Assembly: GCA_029255685.2 (NCBI GenBank)
Contig: CM055313.2
Span: forward strand, 24,157,079 to 24,221,078
DNA length: 64,000 nt
From: Silene conica
Taxonomy: Eukaryota; Streptophyta; Magnoliopsida; Caryophyllales; Caryophyllaceae
Reading direction: 5' to 3'
In this document: positions 33,325-45,353 of the stretch, one piece after another
How the letters are laid out: the number at the start of each line of letters is the position of its first letter
How positions within the stretch are numbered: position 1 is the first letter of the stretch
Made by a program: the position numbers and the translations under genes
Notes under the pieces: model-generated
Database searches by the model: none
What the model was told of the DNA's origin: nothing
Seen by the model: the letters and a program-made list of their open reading frames with translations, nothing else

Positions 33325-35940
33325 GTCAACATCCTTAATCTGTTCTTCAAACTGCAAAGGATGAGGCTGACTCATTGTGTATTCTCCTCCTACAGACTGA
33401 AGGTGTAAAACAGCTTCGAGATAGTTTTTCACGTGAGCCTCAAAGACCGATGCATCAACAGCCCTGGATTTTAAGAACTCCGCGAAGGCCTCACATTCCT
33501 TCTCTAATACTAGAATCTCGGCAGTGGCAGATCCCAACAGTCGCTCTCGCAACCTATTAGCCATAGAGATATAGCCTTGTCGTTCTGTTTCAAGGATCAT
33601 ATTCTCTATAAAGGAAAGTTTTTTGGGTGGCCCCAAGATGGCATCGAGCACTGCTTTCTCTGTGGGACTATTCGAATTTAATGGAACATGAACATCTGAA
33701 AAATCTTCTAGGGTGCTCATTGGAAGCATGGAACTCTAAAAAAAGGAGGAAACGTAAATGAGCAAAAGAAAGATTTTAAAAAAAAGGAAAAAAAAAAGAG
33801 AAGAACCTCATCAAAGATATGAAGATCGTCTAACGAAGGGAGCTCGTCCGCTTCAGAGACATCGTCAAGGAGGTGCTTAATACTAGGTTCCTCAGCCTTA
33901 CCCTCGTCTTATCGAGTACGATGAGCCGGAATCGGAGTAAGATCTGCCTTCGGAAAACTCGACGATTTTCTACAAGTCGCCTCTTTCATGTCTCCCTTCT
34001 CTTTGGTGGTGATAGTCTTTCTTCTGAAGTTTTATTTACCTGACTTTGCAAACGCTTCTTCTTCGGCGGCGGCACAATAGGATCGACAGACTGCTGGAGT
34101 GAGCTCTGAGTAAACTTTACTTTCAAAGGACGTTTCAAAACTTTGTCTGGAATCGCAAGCGCTTGAACTATCACGCTTTCTTTCGGTTCTTTCGTGACCT
34201 CTACCAATGGTTCGGAAGCACTGCTGTCAGGAGACTTTGAAGACTTTCTTACCTTGTTTGGGAGCATCAAATCGGAAAATCTCTTCAACCAGACGACATA
34301 AATTGAAGTGATCGCAGTACCGATATTTGGGTCATCTCACGGGATAATAAACTTTGAATTCGATCCCAAGCATACGCAAGACTCAAATAGTTGAAATAGT
34401 TGCTCAAGGGTAGCGTTACGAATGTCTCGAATGAGTATATCGGAACGTCTTGATAAAAACCCAACTGTCGCAAACCGATGAGGGCTGTATGGTTCAACGA
34501 TGATCTTGTTATCGTGTCGGAGGGTTATGAAGCTTGATCGTGAGGCAATGAGAAAATATGTGGGCCGACGCATGTTATTACCATTATCTACATATATCAC
34601 ATCTTCCTTATCTCCTTTGAATGTGGAAAGCCACAATGCCTGGGTGCCAGACTGAATTAGTTCTTGTGCCTCTAGGGAACGAAAGGACTTGACGACGTTC
34701 AAACCCCGAAACTCAACCATGGTTCCCTCAGTAGGCGCATGACTATCGATCTTATGGGAACGGTAATATTTAGCGAGCCACCCATAAACATAGTGAGCAG
34801 CAAAATAGCCGTGATCCTTGCCTGGCGTTGCCGAAGTAGAAATGTCATTCTAACCTCGGTAAATGCTCGCAAGTACTGGTATCGCCAAAGAGACTGTTTG
34901 GTTGCTTGCCAGTAGAGAAGAAACTTTGAAGACGCTTGCTTGAATGTGGCCTAGGTCGCGAACAGGAAGAACAAATGCACAAAGCCAACAAGAAATAAAG
35001 GCTGCAAGATAGGTTTCTCGCCTCTCAGCTTCGGGAACACCTAAGATCAGAAAGAAGTCATGCGTGGTCTCGTCCCACTCAGAAGGCTCTCCGTATGCAG
35101 AAAACTGTTGTGGTGGCACGAGAAGTGTCCCTTCTTGTCAGACGACTTAGATGAAGGAAAATACTTGCGTGCACCTTTGAACCAAAAACGACACCAGTCT
35201 TCGAAAGATATTGTGCCATTCTTCTTTGCTGAAAGAGATATCCGATGAAACGCTGAAAATAAATACTTGCAGTTAGGGGGCAAATACAGACGGTCGTTCT
35301 CATCAGAACCTTGAAGTTCTTCGGCCGAAGGTACTACTTTGTCATAAAATGAGCCTGTTAAAGGTAGTCCTGTGATGGAGCGAATGCCCCAAAGGCTGGT
35401 TGATATTTCTCCCAACGCTGTCAACAATGTGTTTGTCTCCGGGCACCAAAAGTCACAAAATGACTCAACCAATTGAGTGCTTCGTCGATAAAGAAAAAGT
35501 GAGGCATAAACTGCTTCATAAATGTAGACAGATTTCAGTTGGCTACGACACTCGCGAATAACGTCTTCTAACCATTCCCAGTAATGGGGAATGTAATAAT
35601 TAAAATTCAGATCCAAAGCGAAAGTTCACATCTCGTTGAACTTCATTCCTGAAGCCTCGAAAGTGCAACAGTTTTGGCAAAAGCGGGATATCGTCTCTTT
35701 CTCGATGATGTGACGGAGAAAGCACCGGTAACGAGTCTTCAGTCTTTTGCTACCAAGTCTCAAGATTTCGTGGATATATCATTGGTATCCAGGACTCAGC
35801 AAAGGGACCAGTCACAGGGGGAAAGATGGCGTGTTTCACTCCGTTTTCTACTTTGTCATTGGCATGTTCGACCGTCAGTATGCACTTTTCGCCAGTTTTT
35901 TGAAATGTGGTCGTCTCAAAATGCACCATATTTTATCTTG

Positions 35941-36251
35941 AAACAAATAAAAAAAATGGGTTATTCCTTTTCTTAAAAAAACAAACAAACAAATAAAAAA
36001 AAGAAGTAACAGTGGTGGTACACCACGTGAACTACTTCACCAAAAAATCACAAAATAAAGCAAGGGAGAAAGAAAGGTTGTCCATTTAGTTTCTCAATTC
36101 ACCGTAATTTCTTCATCCTCGGTGCTTACCAATGAATACGAACAAAACAAAAAAAGAAAAAAAATATAAGGACAGAAAGGGGAAAGGACGAGATGCACAA
36201 GGAAAAGCCTATTCCATCAAGTTCACTTTGTCTAAGGCTTCACCCGCTACC
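35941..36251. other. element A non-coding segment left of element B
   Basis: A-rich DNA upstream of the antisense gene. The last five bases CTACC (36247-36251) are the left target duplication of element B. Confidence 0.6.
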
Positions 36252-38571
36252 TGTAATACCTCGCATTTTGGTCACGTCGTAAGTAGGCGATAGTTCTTTT
36301 TATAAAATCGTTCGTTTAATAGGCTTGCTTGCACTCGCTTTGTGCGAGGTGTTTTGGACTTAGGTGAGATTCGAAATGGGGATCTAGGTACCTTATTTTA
36401 ATAATAGTAGTATGGTGTTACTAAGGCTTGAACTTGGGACCTATTGAGTGTCTTGTGTGGGCCTCGATTAGTGTGACAAGGTGACAGCCCACACAGAATG
36501 TCCAGGAGCAACGGACAATACCCTTCCTGCCGCCATATATAGGAGGTGTTTTCTTGACCTAAACCCTATTCAAAAACAGATCTGACTTCACCAAAACCCA
36601 GCCGCCACCTTAGGGAAGAAGAGAAACCTGTTCACGGTGGTTGTAAGCCGTCCTAGGATACCTCGACTTGGCCAAGAAACTGGTATGATCACCACGACCA
36701 CTGTAATCTTAGTTTTATGCGTAGTTTTGTCGTCTGTTTAAGAGCAAGCAAACACGTTTATTACTGGTTGTTTTTACATGAGTTTATACTAGAATGTATG
36801 GAGGGTATATGTTGGTCATGGGTGTTGTGTCGTTGGTTGTTTCTACACTTTTTTCGAGGGTGCCAAACACGGTGTCAGGGAAGGGAGTAATACGATTTCA
36901 ACAGTGTATGGTTTTGATACGTTTATTTTATAAACAGTTTTTATATTTGTTGTATGTCTTTTGTTTTGGGTCTTTGGGTGTTGAGACAGGTGGTTTATGG
37001 GGGTTTCACGTGGTGGTGGTCTCAGGGTATGGTGGTGTCTGGTCATGGTGGTACAGGGCGGTTTGTCAGGGGTGGTCGTGAGGATGTGTTCTGTCGAAGT
37101 CAGTGTCGTTTTGTTCAGGTGAGCACATGGGTGTTTGGGGGTGGTAGCATTGAGGACTCGGGGGAGGTCAGTGCAATTCTACCACCGTGTCTGGAGTCTG
37201 GAGTCTGGTGTCCAAGGGTGGTCTGGGTGGTAACAGTTGGTGGTTAGGGTGGCAGGGTTTGCGTCGATTGTGAGAGTCAAGTCGTGTGGTCAGGGTCGTT
37301 GGTGAGAAACCAGGCCTGTTCTGGGCCATGGTTCGACTCACCGGCGACTGTCGGTCAGGTGGCTAGTGGTTGTGGTGGTAGAGGACAGTCGGGGTGTTAG
37401 TGTCGGTGGCTGCCGGTGGTGGTTGGGCGTGTCTTGGTGGCGTGGTAGGGGTCTGTTCATGAGGGAGTCGCGAGGTAGGGCTGTTCGTTTAATTTGTGTA
37501 CTTCATTTTATTTAATTTTATTTTAGTTGTTTATTTTATTATAATCTATACATAAATGCATTTAAGTAATTATGGTAATATTATTATTAGTAGTAATAAT
37601 ATTATTGTAATTAAGGAAATAATATTGTTATTATGAGAATGTTAATATATGATTTGGGTAGTTTGAATTTCAAACTAAGTTTCCATGTTTAGAAAGTTAC
37701 CGTTTTTAGAAGTGACTATTTTGGGTTATGTCTATTTTAGGAAGGTTACTATTTATAGTAAGTATGACCGTAATGGGTTTGGGAAAATTGTTAATTCGTT
37801 ACGTATATCTGTTAGGTAGCGAGTTTCGCGTGGAACATTTCTGACAAGCTTCGAGTTTATCTGCGTTCCTGCTAATTCAGGTAGGGGAAACTACTGGTAT
37901 AAGATGATGTGTAAACTGTTCTTATTTGATATCAAGCATGTTGGTTATTTAATACCTGTGTTCGTTATATTGTGTTATCTATATCATTCTGTGATATTAT
38001 ACGATGTGCATATATATTGGGTCTTGTGATACGATGTTGGATCGGTGCGGAGTATATATGGCGTTGGATCGGTGCGGAGTTTATATGGTGTTGGATCGGT
38101 GCGGAGTTTATATGGTGTTGGATCGGTGCGGAGTATATATGGTGTTGGATCGGTGCGGAGTTTATTTGGCGTTGGTTCGGTGCGGAGTTTATTATATTGT
38201 TGTTATATTTATTCTTTTCTCTACTCAACCTCGTGGTTGACCCTGTGTATTCGTGATCACCTGTGATGAACCAATTTATTGGGGAGCAGATTGACAGGTG
38301 GCTGAGACTAAGGGGGAGCTATGGGAGAAAGAGCTTGGATCCGGACCAGACTAGAGTACTAGATCACCTTAGTCAAGTTTAGCATGAGTTGTACTTTACT
38401 TATTTTGTTAAGACTTCCAGATATAGTTGTACGAACATGTTATGAGTTTAATTTTAATTAAAGTAATGTTATCTTTCCTTTGTATCTACTGCCTCGGGAA
38501 ACCGAGATGGTAACACCTTTATTTATCTGAGGAGTCCTAGTACAGGCCCTTAAATAAATGGGGGTGTTACA
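36252..38571 (+). repeat. element B 5' LTR
   Basis: 2320 bp. It includes a G/T-rich stretch (36960-37460), an AT-rich stretch (37490-37680) and a 27-bp tandem repeat at about 38037-38190. Open frames inside it are products of its composition and repeats. Confidence 0.92.
38037..38190. repeat. 27-bp tandem repeat in element B LTR
   Basis: Five full units of GTTGG(A/T)TCGGTGCGGAGT plus an A/T tail and a sixth diverged unit. The same array lies in the 3' LTR at about 48646-48800. Confidence 0.9.
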
Positions 38572-38574
38572 AAG

Positions 38575-38586
38575 TGGTATCAGAGC
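38575..38586 (+). other. element B primer binding site
   Basis: TGGTATCAGAGC, complementary to initiator methionine tRNA, starts 4 bp after the LTR. Confidence 0.88.
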
Positions 38587-39123
38587 GAACGATCCTCAGG
38601 CCTAACCTAATGAAACCAATGAATATAGGAGAGTCTAAATAAAATGAACCCCGGGATAAGACTGTTAGGAGCACACTAAAGGAAAAGTATGAGTCTGGGG
38701 CCCCCTCACACCGAACCATAGGCCTTCTCAGTTTTACCCGGGAACCCAGAGTGCATATACGAGAGAAAAGGGTAGATTAGGAGGTGGTGGAATTGATAGC
38801 ATACTGTGATGAGTATGTTATGAGAACTCTTAGTATATGTGAGTGTTTAAAAATAAGCCGAGAGGGGCATGTGCATGAAAGAATTTTAATTGTTTGAATA
38901 AGGAGGTATATATTAATATGAACATGTGAAGTGATTTGAAGCATGTCAGTAATTCTTCTTCTATCATGTCTAGTGATATGCGGTTATGTGATCCCGAGCC
39001 ATGGTACAGTTATATGTTATGCAATCTGATAGTTAATGATAGCCTTTATTGTTTAGGGGTTTTAGCCCTAACCCAAATGGGTGCTCACATGCGTCGGGAC
39101 TCATTTCTTTTCTTGTGTTATAG
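38587..39123 (+). other. element B leader
   Basis: Non-coding leader between the primer site and the gag ATG at 39124. No further feature is recognised. Confidence 0.6.
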
Positions 39124-39605
39124 TATGCCTCCACGAAGAGACAATGCCGTTAACATCACGCAAGAAGAGTTGGACCGTTTGATAGTTGAAAATGAGGCCC
39201 TAAAAGGCCAAACGCATGGACTCCGCAAAAATGAGCACAATCATCGCGAGGCATCACCCTACCCAATTCACTGGGGAGGGGGAACCTCATCTGCTGGGAG
39301 CTTGGTGCCGGGAATTCAGTAACCTATTCGAGTTGGTGGATTGCCCTGAAGAATTGAGGGTTGACCAAACAGCCCATTATCTGAGGGGTATGGCTGGAGA
39401 CTGGTGGACCGGGAACAAAGGGGAGATCCGGGAGGCAGCTCAAGAGGATAGGACCGAGTTTGTTGCTTGGATCGCATTCAAAAAGATCTTGTATGAGGTG
39501 TTTCTACCATAATTACAGAAAAGCAAACTAAGGGAGGAGTTTGATACATTCAGGATGACGGAGGACATGTCAGTGGAGGCTTATTACAGAAAGTTTATTT
39601 AGCTG
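39124..39605 (+). pseudogene. element B gag N-terminal part
   Basis: Starts MPPRRDNAVNITQ, has a short heptad region, then the gag core (FSNLFELVDCPEE, YLRGMAGDWWTGN). A frame change near 39240-39260 and stops near 39510 and 39600 separate it from the long frame that follows. Confidence 0.78.
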
Positions 39606-41996
39606 GTGAGTTACGTGGGGGACATGGGGTTTGATGATGCCATGCTGGCAATGAAGTTCGAGAGAGGGTTATCAATCGCTATCAAGAAGAGACTGATTGC
39701 GGCTCCGCCTACCACAGTACGAGACATCTATTTACGGGCTGGGGCGGCGGAGAGGCTCTCAGATATGATCAAGGAAGAAAAGAAGTCGAAATCAGAGAAG
39801 AGGAAGGCTGAGGCAGTGACGGAAAGTTCTGGGTCAAAGAAACCAAGCACCAACAAGTATAGTGGTTACTTCAGTAACAACACTTCCGGAGGTGCGAGAA
39901 ATCAGAGTGGGGGCAACCACATGAGTGGGGTTTCTGGCAATGGTTCGGCGGGAATAGTGTGTTTTGGCTGTGGAAAGAGGGGACATAAACAGGCAGTGTG
40001 TCGCTCTTCTGGAGGGAATCAGTCCGGGGGCTACCGTACGCCTACATCCGGATATCAGGGGTCTCGCACCCAATCTTATGGTAGCAGTGGCTATCGCACA
40101 CCCATGACCAACTATGGTGGGGGTGCGAAGTCTGGAGGGAGCAACAACTATCAGAGGAACTATAACAATTATCAGAGCCGCTCGTACCAGAATCAATACA
40201 ATGGAGGTGGAAGCAACCAAAAGACGGTAGCGGAAGGGAATCAGCAGGCTGGGACATCTAGTGCCAGTCAGAGTGGAGTCAAATGCAGTGGCAAGCTCTT
40301 TGCCATGGGAAAGCAGGCCGCGAAGGATGATGCTCATGTGGTCACCGGTACTTTTCTTGTGAACTCTAAACTTACTTTTTTACTTTTCGATTCTGGTGCG
40401 ACCCATTCGTTTGTGTCTAGAGATCATGTTAAGGCTTTGGGACTTGAGAGATTTGATTGGATCGCGGATCCAGTGACCATACCATCAGGCGAGTCGATAG
40501 TTTGTAATAGAGTATATGGTAGTGTACCCATCAAAATCGGGGAAGCAATTTTCTATTGTGACCTCATAGAATTTCCACTGGGGGGCTTTGAGGTGATTCT
40601 GGGGATGGACTGGCTAGGGAAGTATCGAGCTTTCATCGACTGTCATCAAAAGAAGATTTCCCTGAAGGGACCTAAGGGAGTGAGGGTGTCTTACAAGGGA
40701 TACCGAGTCAAACCAAAAATCAAATTCATTTCTGTCAATACCCTGAAGTCTAGCTTGAGGAAAGGAGAGAGCCTGATCTTGTGCCAAATGTGGAATTGTG
40801 AGGCTGAGACTCCAAAGACTAGTGAGACACCTGTGGTACGGGAGTTTGAGGGAGTATTTCGAGACGACGTTCCAGGGTTGCCGCCAAGGAGGGAAGTGGA
40901 ATTCTCCATTGACCTAAAACCAAGGGCGGGACCAATATCTAAATCACCGTACCGTATGGGACCGAAGGAGATGGAGGAGTTGAAGAAGCAGTTGGATGAA
41001 CTAGCTGAGAAAGGGTTCATCCGACCCAGTGTGTCGCCCTGGGGAGCACCCGTTTTGTTTGTGAAGAAGAAGGATGGTAGTTTGAGACTTTGTGTTGACT
41101 ACCGAGAGCTGAACAATGTGACCATCAAGAAACGTTATCCTTTGCCGAGAATTGACGACTTGTTCGATCAGTTAAGTGGAGCTGGGGTTTTCTCCAAGAT
41201 TGATTTGAGATCCGGGTATCATCAGTTGAGAATAAAGGATGAAGATATTCCAAAGACCGCTTTCCGAACGAGATACGGCCACTATGAATTTGTGGTTATG
41301 CCATTTGGATTGACTAACGCTCCAGCTGTGTTCATGGACTTGATGAATCGAGTCTTCAGCCCATATCTGGACAAGTTTGTGGTGGTATTCATAGATGATA
41401 TCCTGGTATACTCCAAGAATGCAGAAGAGCACGAGGATCATTTGAGGAAAGTACTTCAGACCTTTGAAGAACATAAACTCAATGCTAAGTTGAGTAAGTG
41501 TGAGTTCTGGTTGGAGAGAGTGGCGTTTTTGGGGCATGTGATTTCAAAGGAGGGAGTGTCTGTCGACCCTAGTAAGATCGAGGCTGTGACTAAGTGGCAA
41601 AGTCCGAAGAATGTAAGTGAGATTCGAAGTTTCCTGGGATTGGCGGGATATTATCGGAGCTTCGTCAAAGATTTTTCAAAAATAGCAAAGCCGTTGACAT
41701 CGTTAATGAGGAAGGAGAATCGTTTTGTCTGGGATGAGAGTTGTGAGAAGGCATTCCTGACTCTTAAGGAACGTCTGACAACAGCTCCTATCCTGGCCTT
41801 GCCAGTTGGAAGTGATAATTTCGAAGTTTATACTGACGCTTCGAAGCATGGATTGGGATGTGTACTAATGCAGAATGGAAGAGTGATAGCGTATGCTTCT
41901 CGCCAGTTGAAGACCTACGAAGAGAATTATCCGACTCATGACCTGGAATTGGGAGTTGTGGTCTTTGCACTTAAATTGTGGCGCCATTACCTTTAA
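39606..41996 (+). pseudogene. element B gag C-terminus, protease, RT and RNase H start
   Basis: A 796-codon open stretch. Gag tail with a zinc knuckle [14 protein letters not shown] (about residues 118-131) between Gly/Ser/Tyr/Asn-rich tracts; protease [14 protein letters not shown] with [11 protein letters not shown], the [10 protein letters not shown] active site and [15 protein letters not shown]; RNase H starting [14 protein letters not shown]. It ends at a TAA in WRHYL-stop where the family has Tyr. Mostly intact, but cut off from the gag start and integrase. Confidence 0.9.
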
Positions 41997-41999
41997 GGA

Positions 42000-42403
42000 G
42001 CCACTTTTAAAGTGTTTTCTGATCATAAGAGCCTGAAGTATATCTACACCCAGAGAGAGTTGAACATGCGACAAATGAGGTGGATAGAGTTAATTGGAGA
42101 TTATGATATGCAGATTTTCTACCACGAGGGCAAGGCGAATGTGGTAGTTGATGCCCTAAGTAGGAAGTCAGTGCATGCTTTGAGTTGTGCCAGATCGAGG
42201 GTGAGGTTGCATGGCGAATTAAGGGAGATGAGAATTTTTATGATCCGGAAAGGGGATGCCCTTGGTGATTTGACAGTGGAGCCTGAGCTGTATGGGGAGA
42301 TTCGGGAGTTACAGAAGAACGATGAGAGAATCCAGAAGTGGCGTTTAATGGTGGAAAGTGGGGTTGGTGAAAATGCATCCAAGTTCAGTATTCATACCGA
42401 CGG
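42000..42403 (+). pseudogene. element B RNase H end and linker
   Basis: Same frame after the TAA: FSDHKSLKYI, MRQMRWIELIGDYD and the ANVVVDALSRK motif that ends gypsy RNase H. It continues as a linker to the insertion point of the solo LTR at 42404. Confidence 0.85.
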
Positions 42404-45353
42404 TGTGACACCCCGCGATATTACATAAAAAATAAACAAGCAAATTGCAGCGGAAATACGGTATTTTTAAAAACTTTCGACATATATAAATAAGCTTAAT
42501 CGCGGAATATCAAAAGAACATGTGAAAGATTAAAACTAAAGAAAAGTATAACTTATACAAGATAAAAGAAAGATCACAAGGGATAAGGTATCCCTCGATG
42601 ACAACATAATTAAATCTAAGCTAAACGTATATAGGTAATTGTCGACTAATCAACAATGCTCGCTAGCCACACGTCTTCCCCAAACAGCACCAACCTACAT
42701 ACATGAAACATGTACGCCACAGTCAGTGGGGAGTAACTCGAGGTTCTCCCAGCCACTTTTTGTCAGAAAACACGTAAACGGTAATACAACACAACATATA
42801 CATATGAACATGCATATACAAAGATAAATACTTAAATATGACATATTCAAATATGAAAAACATAGTCAAGCATGAACCAACATGTGAACTACAAACAAGG
42901 TCATCATGTGAACTATATCAAACGGATAATCAACCCAAGTGAATGACTCAGCGGCCAACACTTGATGGCATGTTCATTCACACAAACAACAAGCAAATAA
43001 TTGACTCAGAGGCCAACACTAGATGGCATGGCCAATCACAGAACATACAAGAATAGAATGAACGCCGTCAGGGAACATAACCGTTACCACTGACCGCTAG
43101 GTCGCATAACCACGACACTAGCTATCGGGACGCATAACCACGACACCGACTCTATGTATAGTGCATAACCGACAACTATATGCCTAAGACCTGGCCAGAC
43201 CTCTCGATGTAATAACCTACACCGAACGACACACGGGGACCGGGCCGCATAACCACGGACACCGACCAATCCCGAACATAGATAAAACCCATAACCGGGG
43301 TGGCATTAGTTCATTACAATGATACACAAATCGTACCACCGCTATCCATTCACAAACAAGGTGACATAACCGTCACTCACAAACTTAGGATGACATAACC
43401 GTCATCCAGACACAAGCAAGGCAACATAAACGTTACCCGACTCAATCTTAAGATAACATAACCGTTATCAAATCACAAGTAAAGTAACATAACCATTACT
43501 CGACTCAACTCAAGACAACATAACCGTTATCAAATTACAAGTAAGACAACATAACCGTTATCATTACCACTCAAGCTAACATAACCGTTAACTAACTCAT
43601 TTAATACATGTGAGCTTCAAATCAATCAAGACAACACTTAAGCTGGTTTTGAGAAGCTAACTTGAAGCGGGAGCCGGTTTTCCTTCCGGTTGCCCGGCCG
43701 GGGGGTCTTCCTCCTCAGTTTAGCTACTAAAACGGCTTAAGCATTCAACCATGCAACAACAACGGAAGTATCCAAACATTTTACCCACATGAGTAATACA
43801 ATAAAGAGAATTCATGTGACGAGTCTCATGCACAAGTTTACATTTCATATATCAAGGAGGAGAAGCAGAGGCAAAGCTTAACCAAGGGAATAAGTGCAAA
43901 GTAAAGAGAAGCAAGCAAAAAGGAAGAATTGAAGCCTTGGCATACACAACCAAGAGCCAAAATGAAGAATTGAAAACTCGGTTTCACAAGGGTCAACTTC
44001 AAACAACTATATCTCGAGTTCTAGAGCTCCTATTGATGCAAGGCCAAGTGGAGGTGAAAGCTTGTGATCTTAGCTTTCCAACGATAGGTCACACGCCTCA
44101 TTTGGATAAGAAACGAGAGAGATATGGCCTTTCGAAGATGCTGCTGTCAGACTAAACCGCAGCCTGCGCATGGCCAGGCCGCAGGCCTGCGTGGGTGGCC
44201 GCAGCCTGCGGTTCCCACGGGCTGCTGCCCAGCCGTGCTCAGGTTGCGTACTTGCTTCTTGGTTCCTTATTCGACAATGCAAGGCGGTAATACGCGACGT
44301 ATACAACACGTAATGCCAACCATTCACATATATACATTAACATATAAACTTGAACGAACGATAACAACCAACAATCGTCAACTCAAACATGAATTAGAAT
44401 CAATCGAAAATAATAATATTGGTAAAACGAATTAAGCATGTGACGGATACTAACTAACCCATTAACCACCACCAAAATCTTCATTCATTACTACCAAACA
44501 ACATGAAATTCATTTCAATCGATTAAAAGATAACCAAGCAACTCAATACACCAAAGCTTTCAGAAAATTAAGCAACAATTAACCAACACCATCCTCAAAT
44601 TTCAGAAATCAACCAACAACAACAATACACAACGATTTTTGACTTAAAGTCGAGTAACCTCTCAAAGTTACCTTTAAAGCTCTCCAAATCTTCAAAGAAT
44701 CCTTCATTGATGTCCATACATCCATTCTCGCTCAAGAACAAAAGGAAAAACGGATCATACACAAACCCTAGAAAAAGGGGTTTTTCCGAAAGCACAACAA
44801 TACTAACTTTTAAAGACATGAAAAGAAGGAGAAGAAGAAGATGAGAACATACCTACCAAGAACTCGGAATTTGAGCAAGAATCGAAGATGCTAGAGTCGA
44901 TTTTGTGCTCATGGAGAAACACCAACAATGGTGAAGGGGTTTTTCTGATTTTTGAGGAGGATGAAGAAATGAATCGGTTGTGTGAAATAAAACACATCGG
45001 GGTTATAAGGGTTTTTGAGTCGGAAATGACTCGGAATTCATTTAATGAGTCGGGATGGACTCAGATTTGACTAATTAAGACGGAAACAACCTCTCAAGTC
45101 TATTATTACTCAAGATGGGACAAAAATATGCAAGTAAACCACATTTCATGAAATTATCCGTTATACATGTCATTTCTCGAAAAACCGAAACTTAGATTTA
45201 TAAAACTCGAAACATAAATTGAAACTAAAAAGCTTTAAAACGAAATATTCTTATTACAAATATATATTTACGAAATTTAATTAAAATATAAATTATTCTT
45301 GAAATTCAATTAAATCTTTAAATTTTCAATACGGAAAATATCGGAGTGTTACA
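42404..45353 (-). mobile_element. solo LTR, probably of a Tekay-like gypsy element, inside element B pol
   Basis: 2950 bp from TGTGACACCCCGCG to GGAGTGTTACA with a perfect duplication GACGG (42399-42403, 45354-45358). Removing it rejoins the element B linker and integrase. Read on minus it starts TGTAACACTCC and ends GGGGTGTCACA, like Tekay-type LTRs, so minus is preferred. No primer site, polypurine tract or gene was seen. It contains an ATAACC mini-hairpin array (43074-43592) and a GC-rich palindrome cluster (44157-44211). Confidence 0.88.
43074..43592. repeat. array of mini-hairpins with ATAACC loop
   Basis: At least twelve occurrences of ATAACC (one ATAAAC), most flanked by short arms that pair: GTGAC/GTCAC at about 43362-43377, ATGAC/GTCAT at 43389-43404, GATAAC/GTTATC at 43452-43469, and others with one mismatch. 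Arm sequence differs between units while loop and pairing stay. Confidence 0.75.

Larger units (their letters stand above)
28259..35940 (-). pseudogene. element A antisense gene: plant mobile domain protein with coiled-coil tail, interrupted
   Basis: On the minus strand, coding similarity runs from about 35940 down to a stop at 28259. The N-terminal half (about 35900-34340) is a plant mobile domain (the aminotransferase-like PMD family shared with MAIN/MAIL1 proteins): NYYIPHYWEWLEDVIREC, VYASLFLYRRS, FCDFWCPETNTLL and FEDWCRFWFKG. A basic Ser/Pro region follows (34300-33990), then a coiled coil (33729-33301, continuing at 32979-32952 and 28571-28259). It is cut by the CACTA element and the Cassandra-like LTR, both in the coiled coil, and has several frame changes. 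Extra antisense genes before the 3' LTR are known in Tat-group elements; its role is unknown. Confidence 0.75.

Noticed and set aside
36794..37247. Open frames of about 95 codons in both element B LTRs
   Set aside because: They come from G/T-rich composition of the LTR; all frames and both strands are similarly open.
38004..38266. Repetitive peptide frames in three phases
   Set aside because: Direct product of a 27-bp tandem repeat, with no coding bias.
43370..43600. CRISPR-like array
   Set aside because: Repeats are short with diverging arms, spacers are irregular, and this is plant DNA; the pattern is a mini-hairpin array in an LTR.
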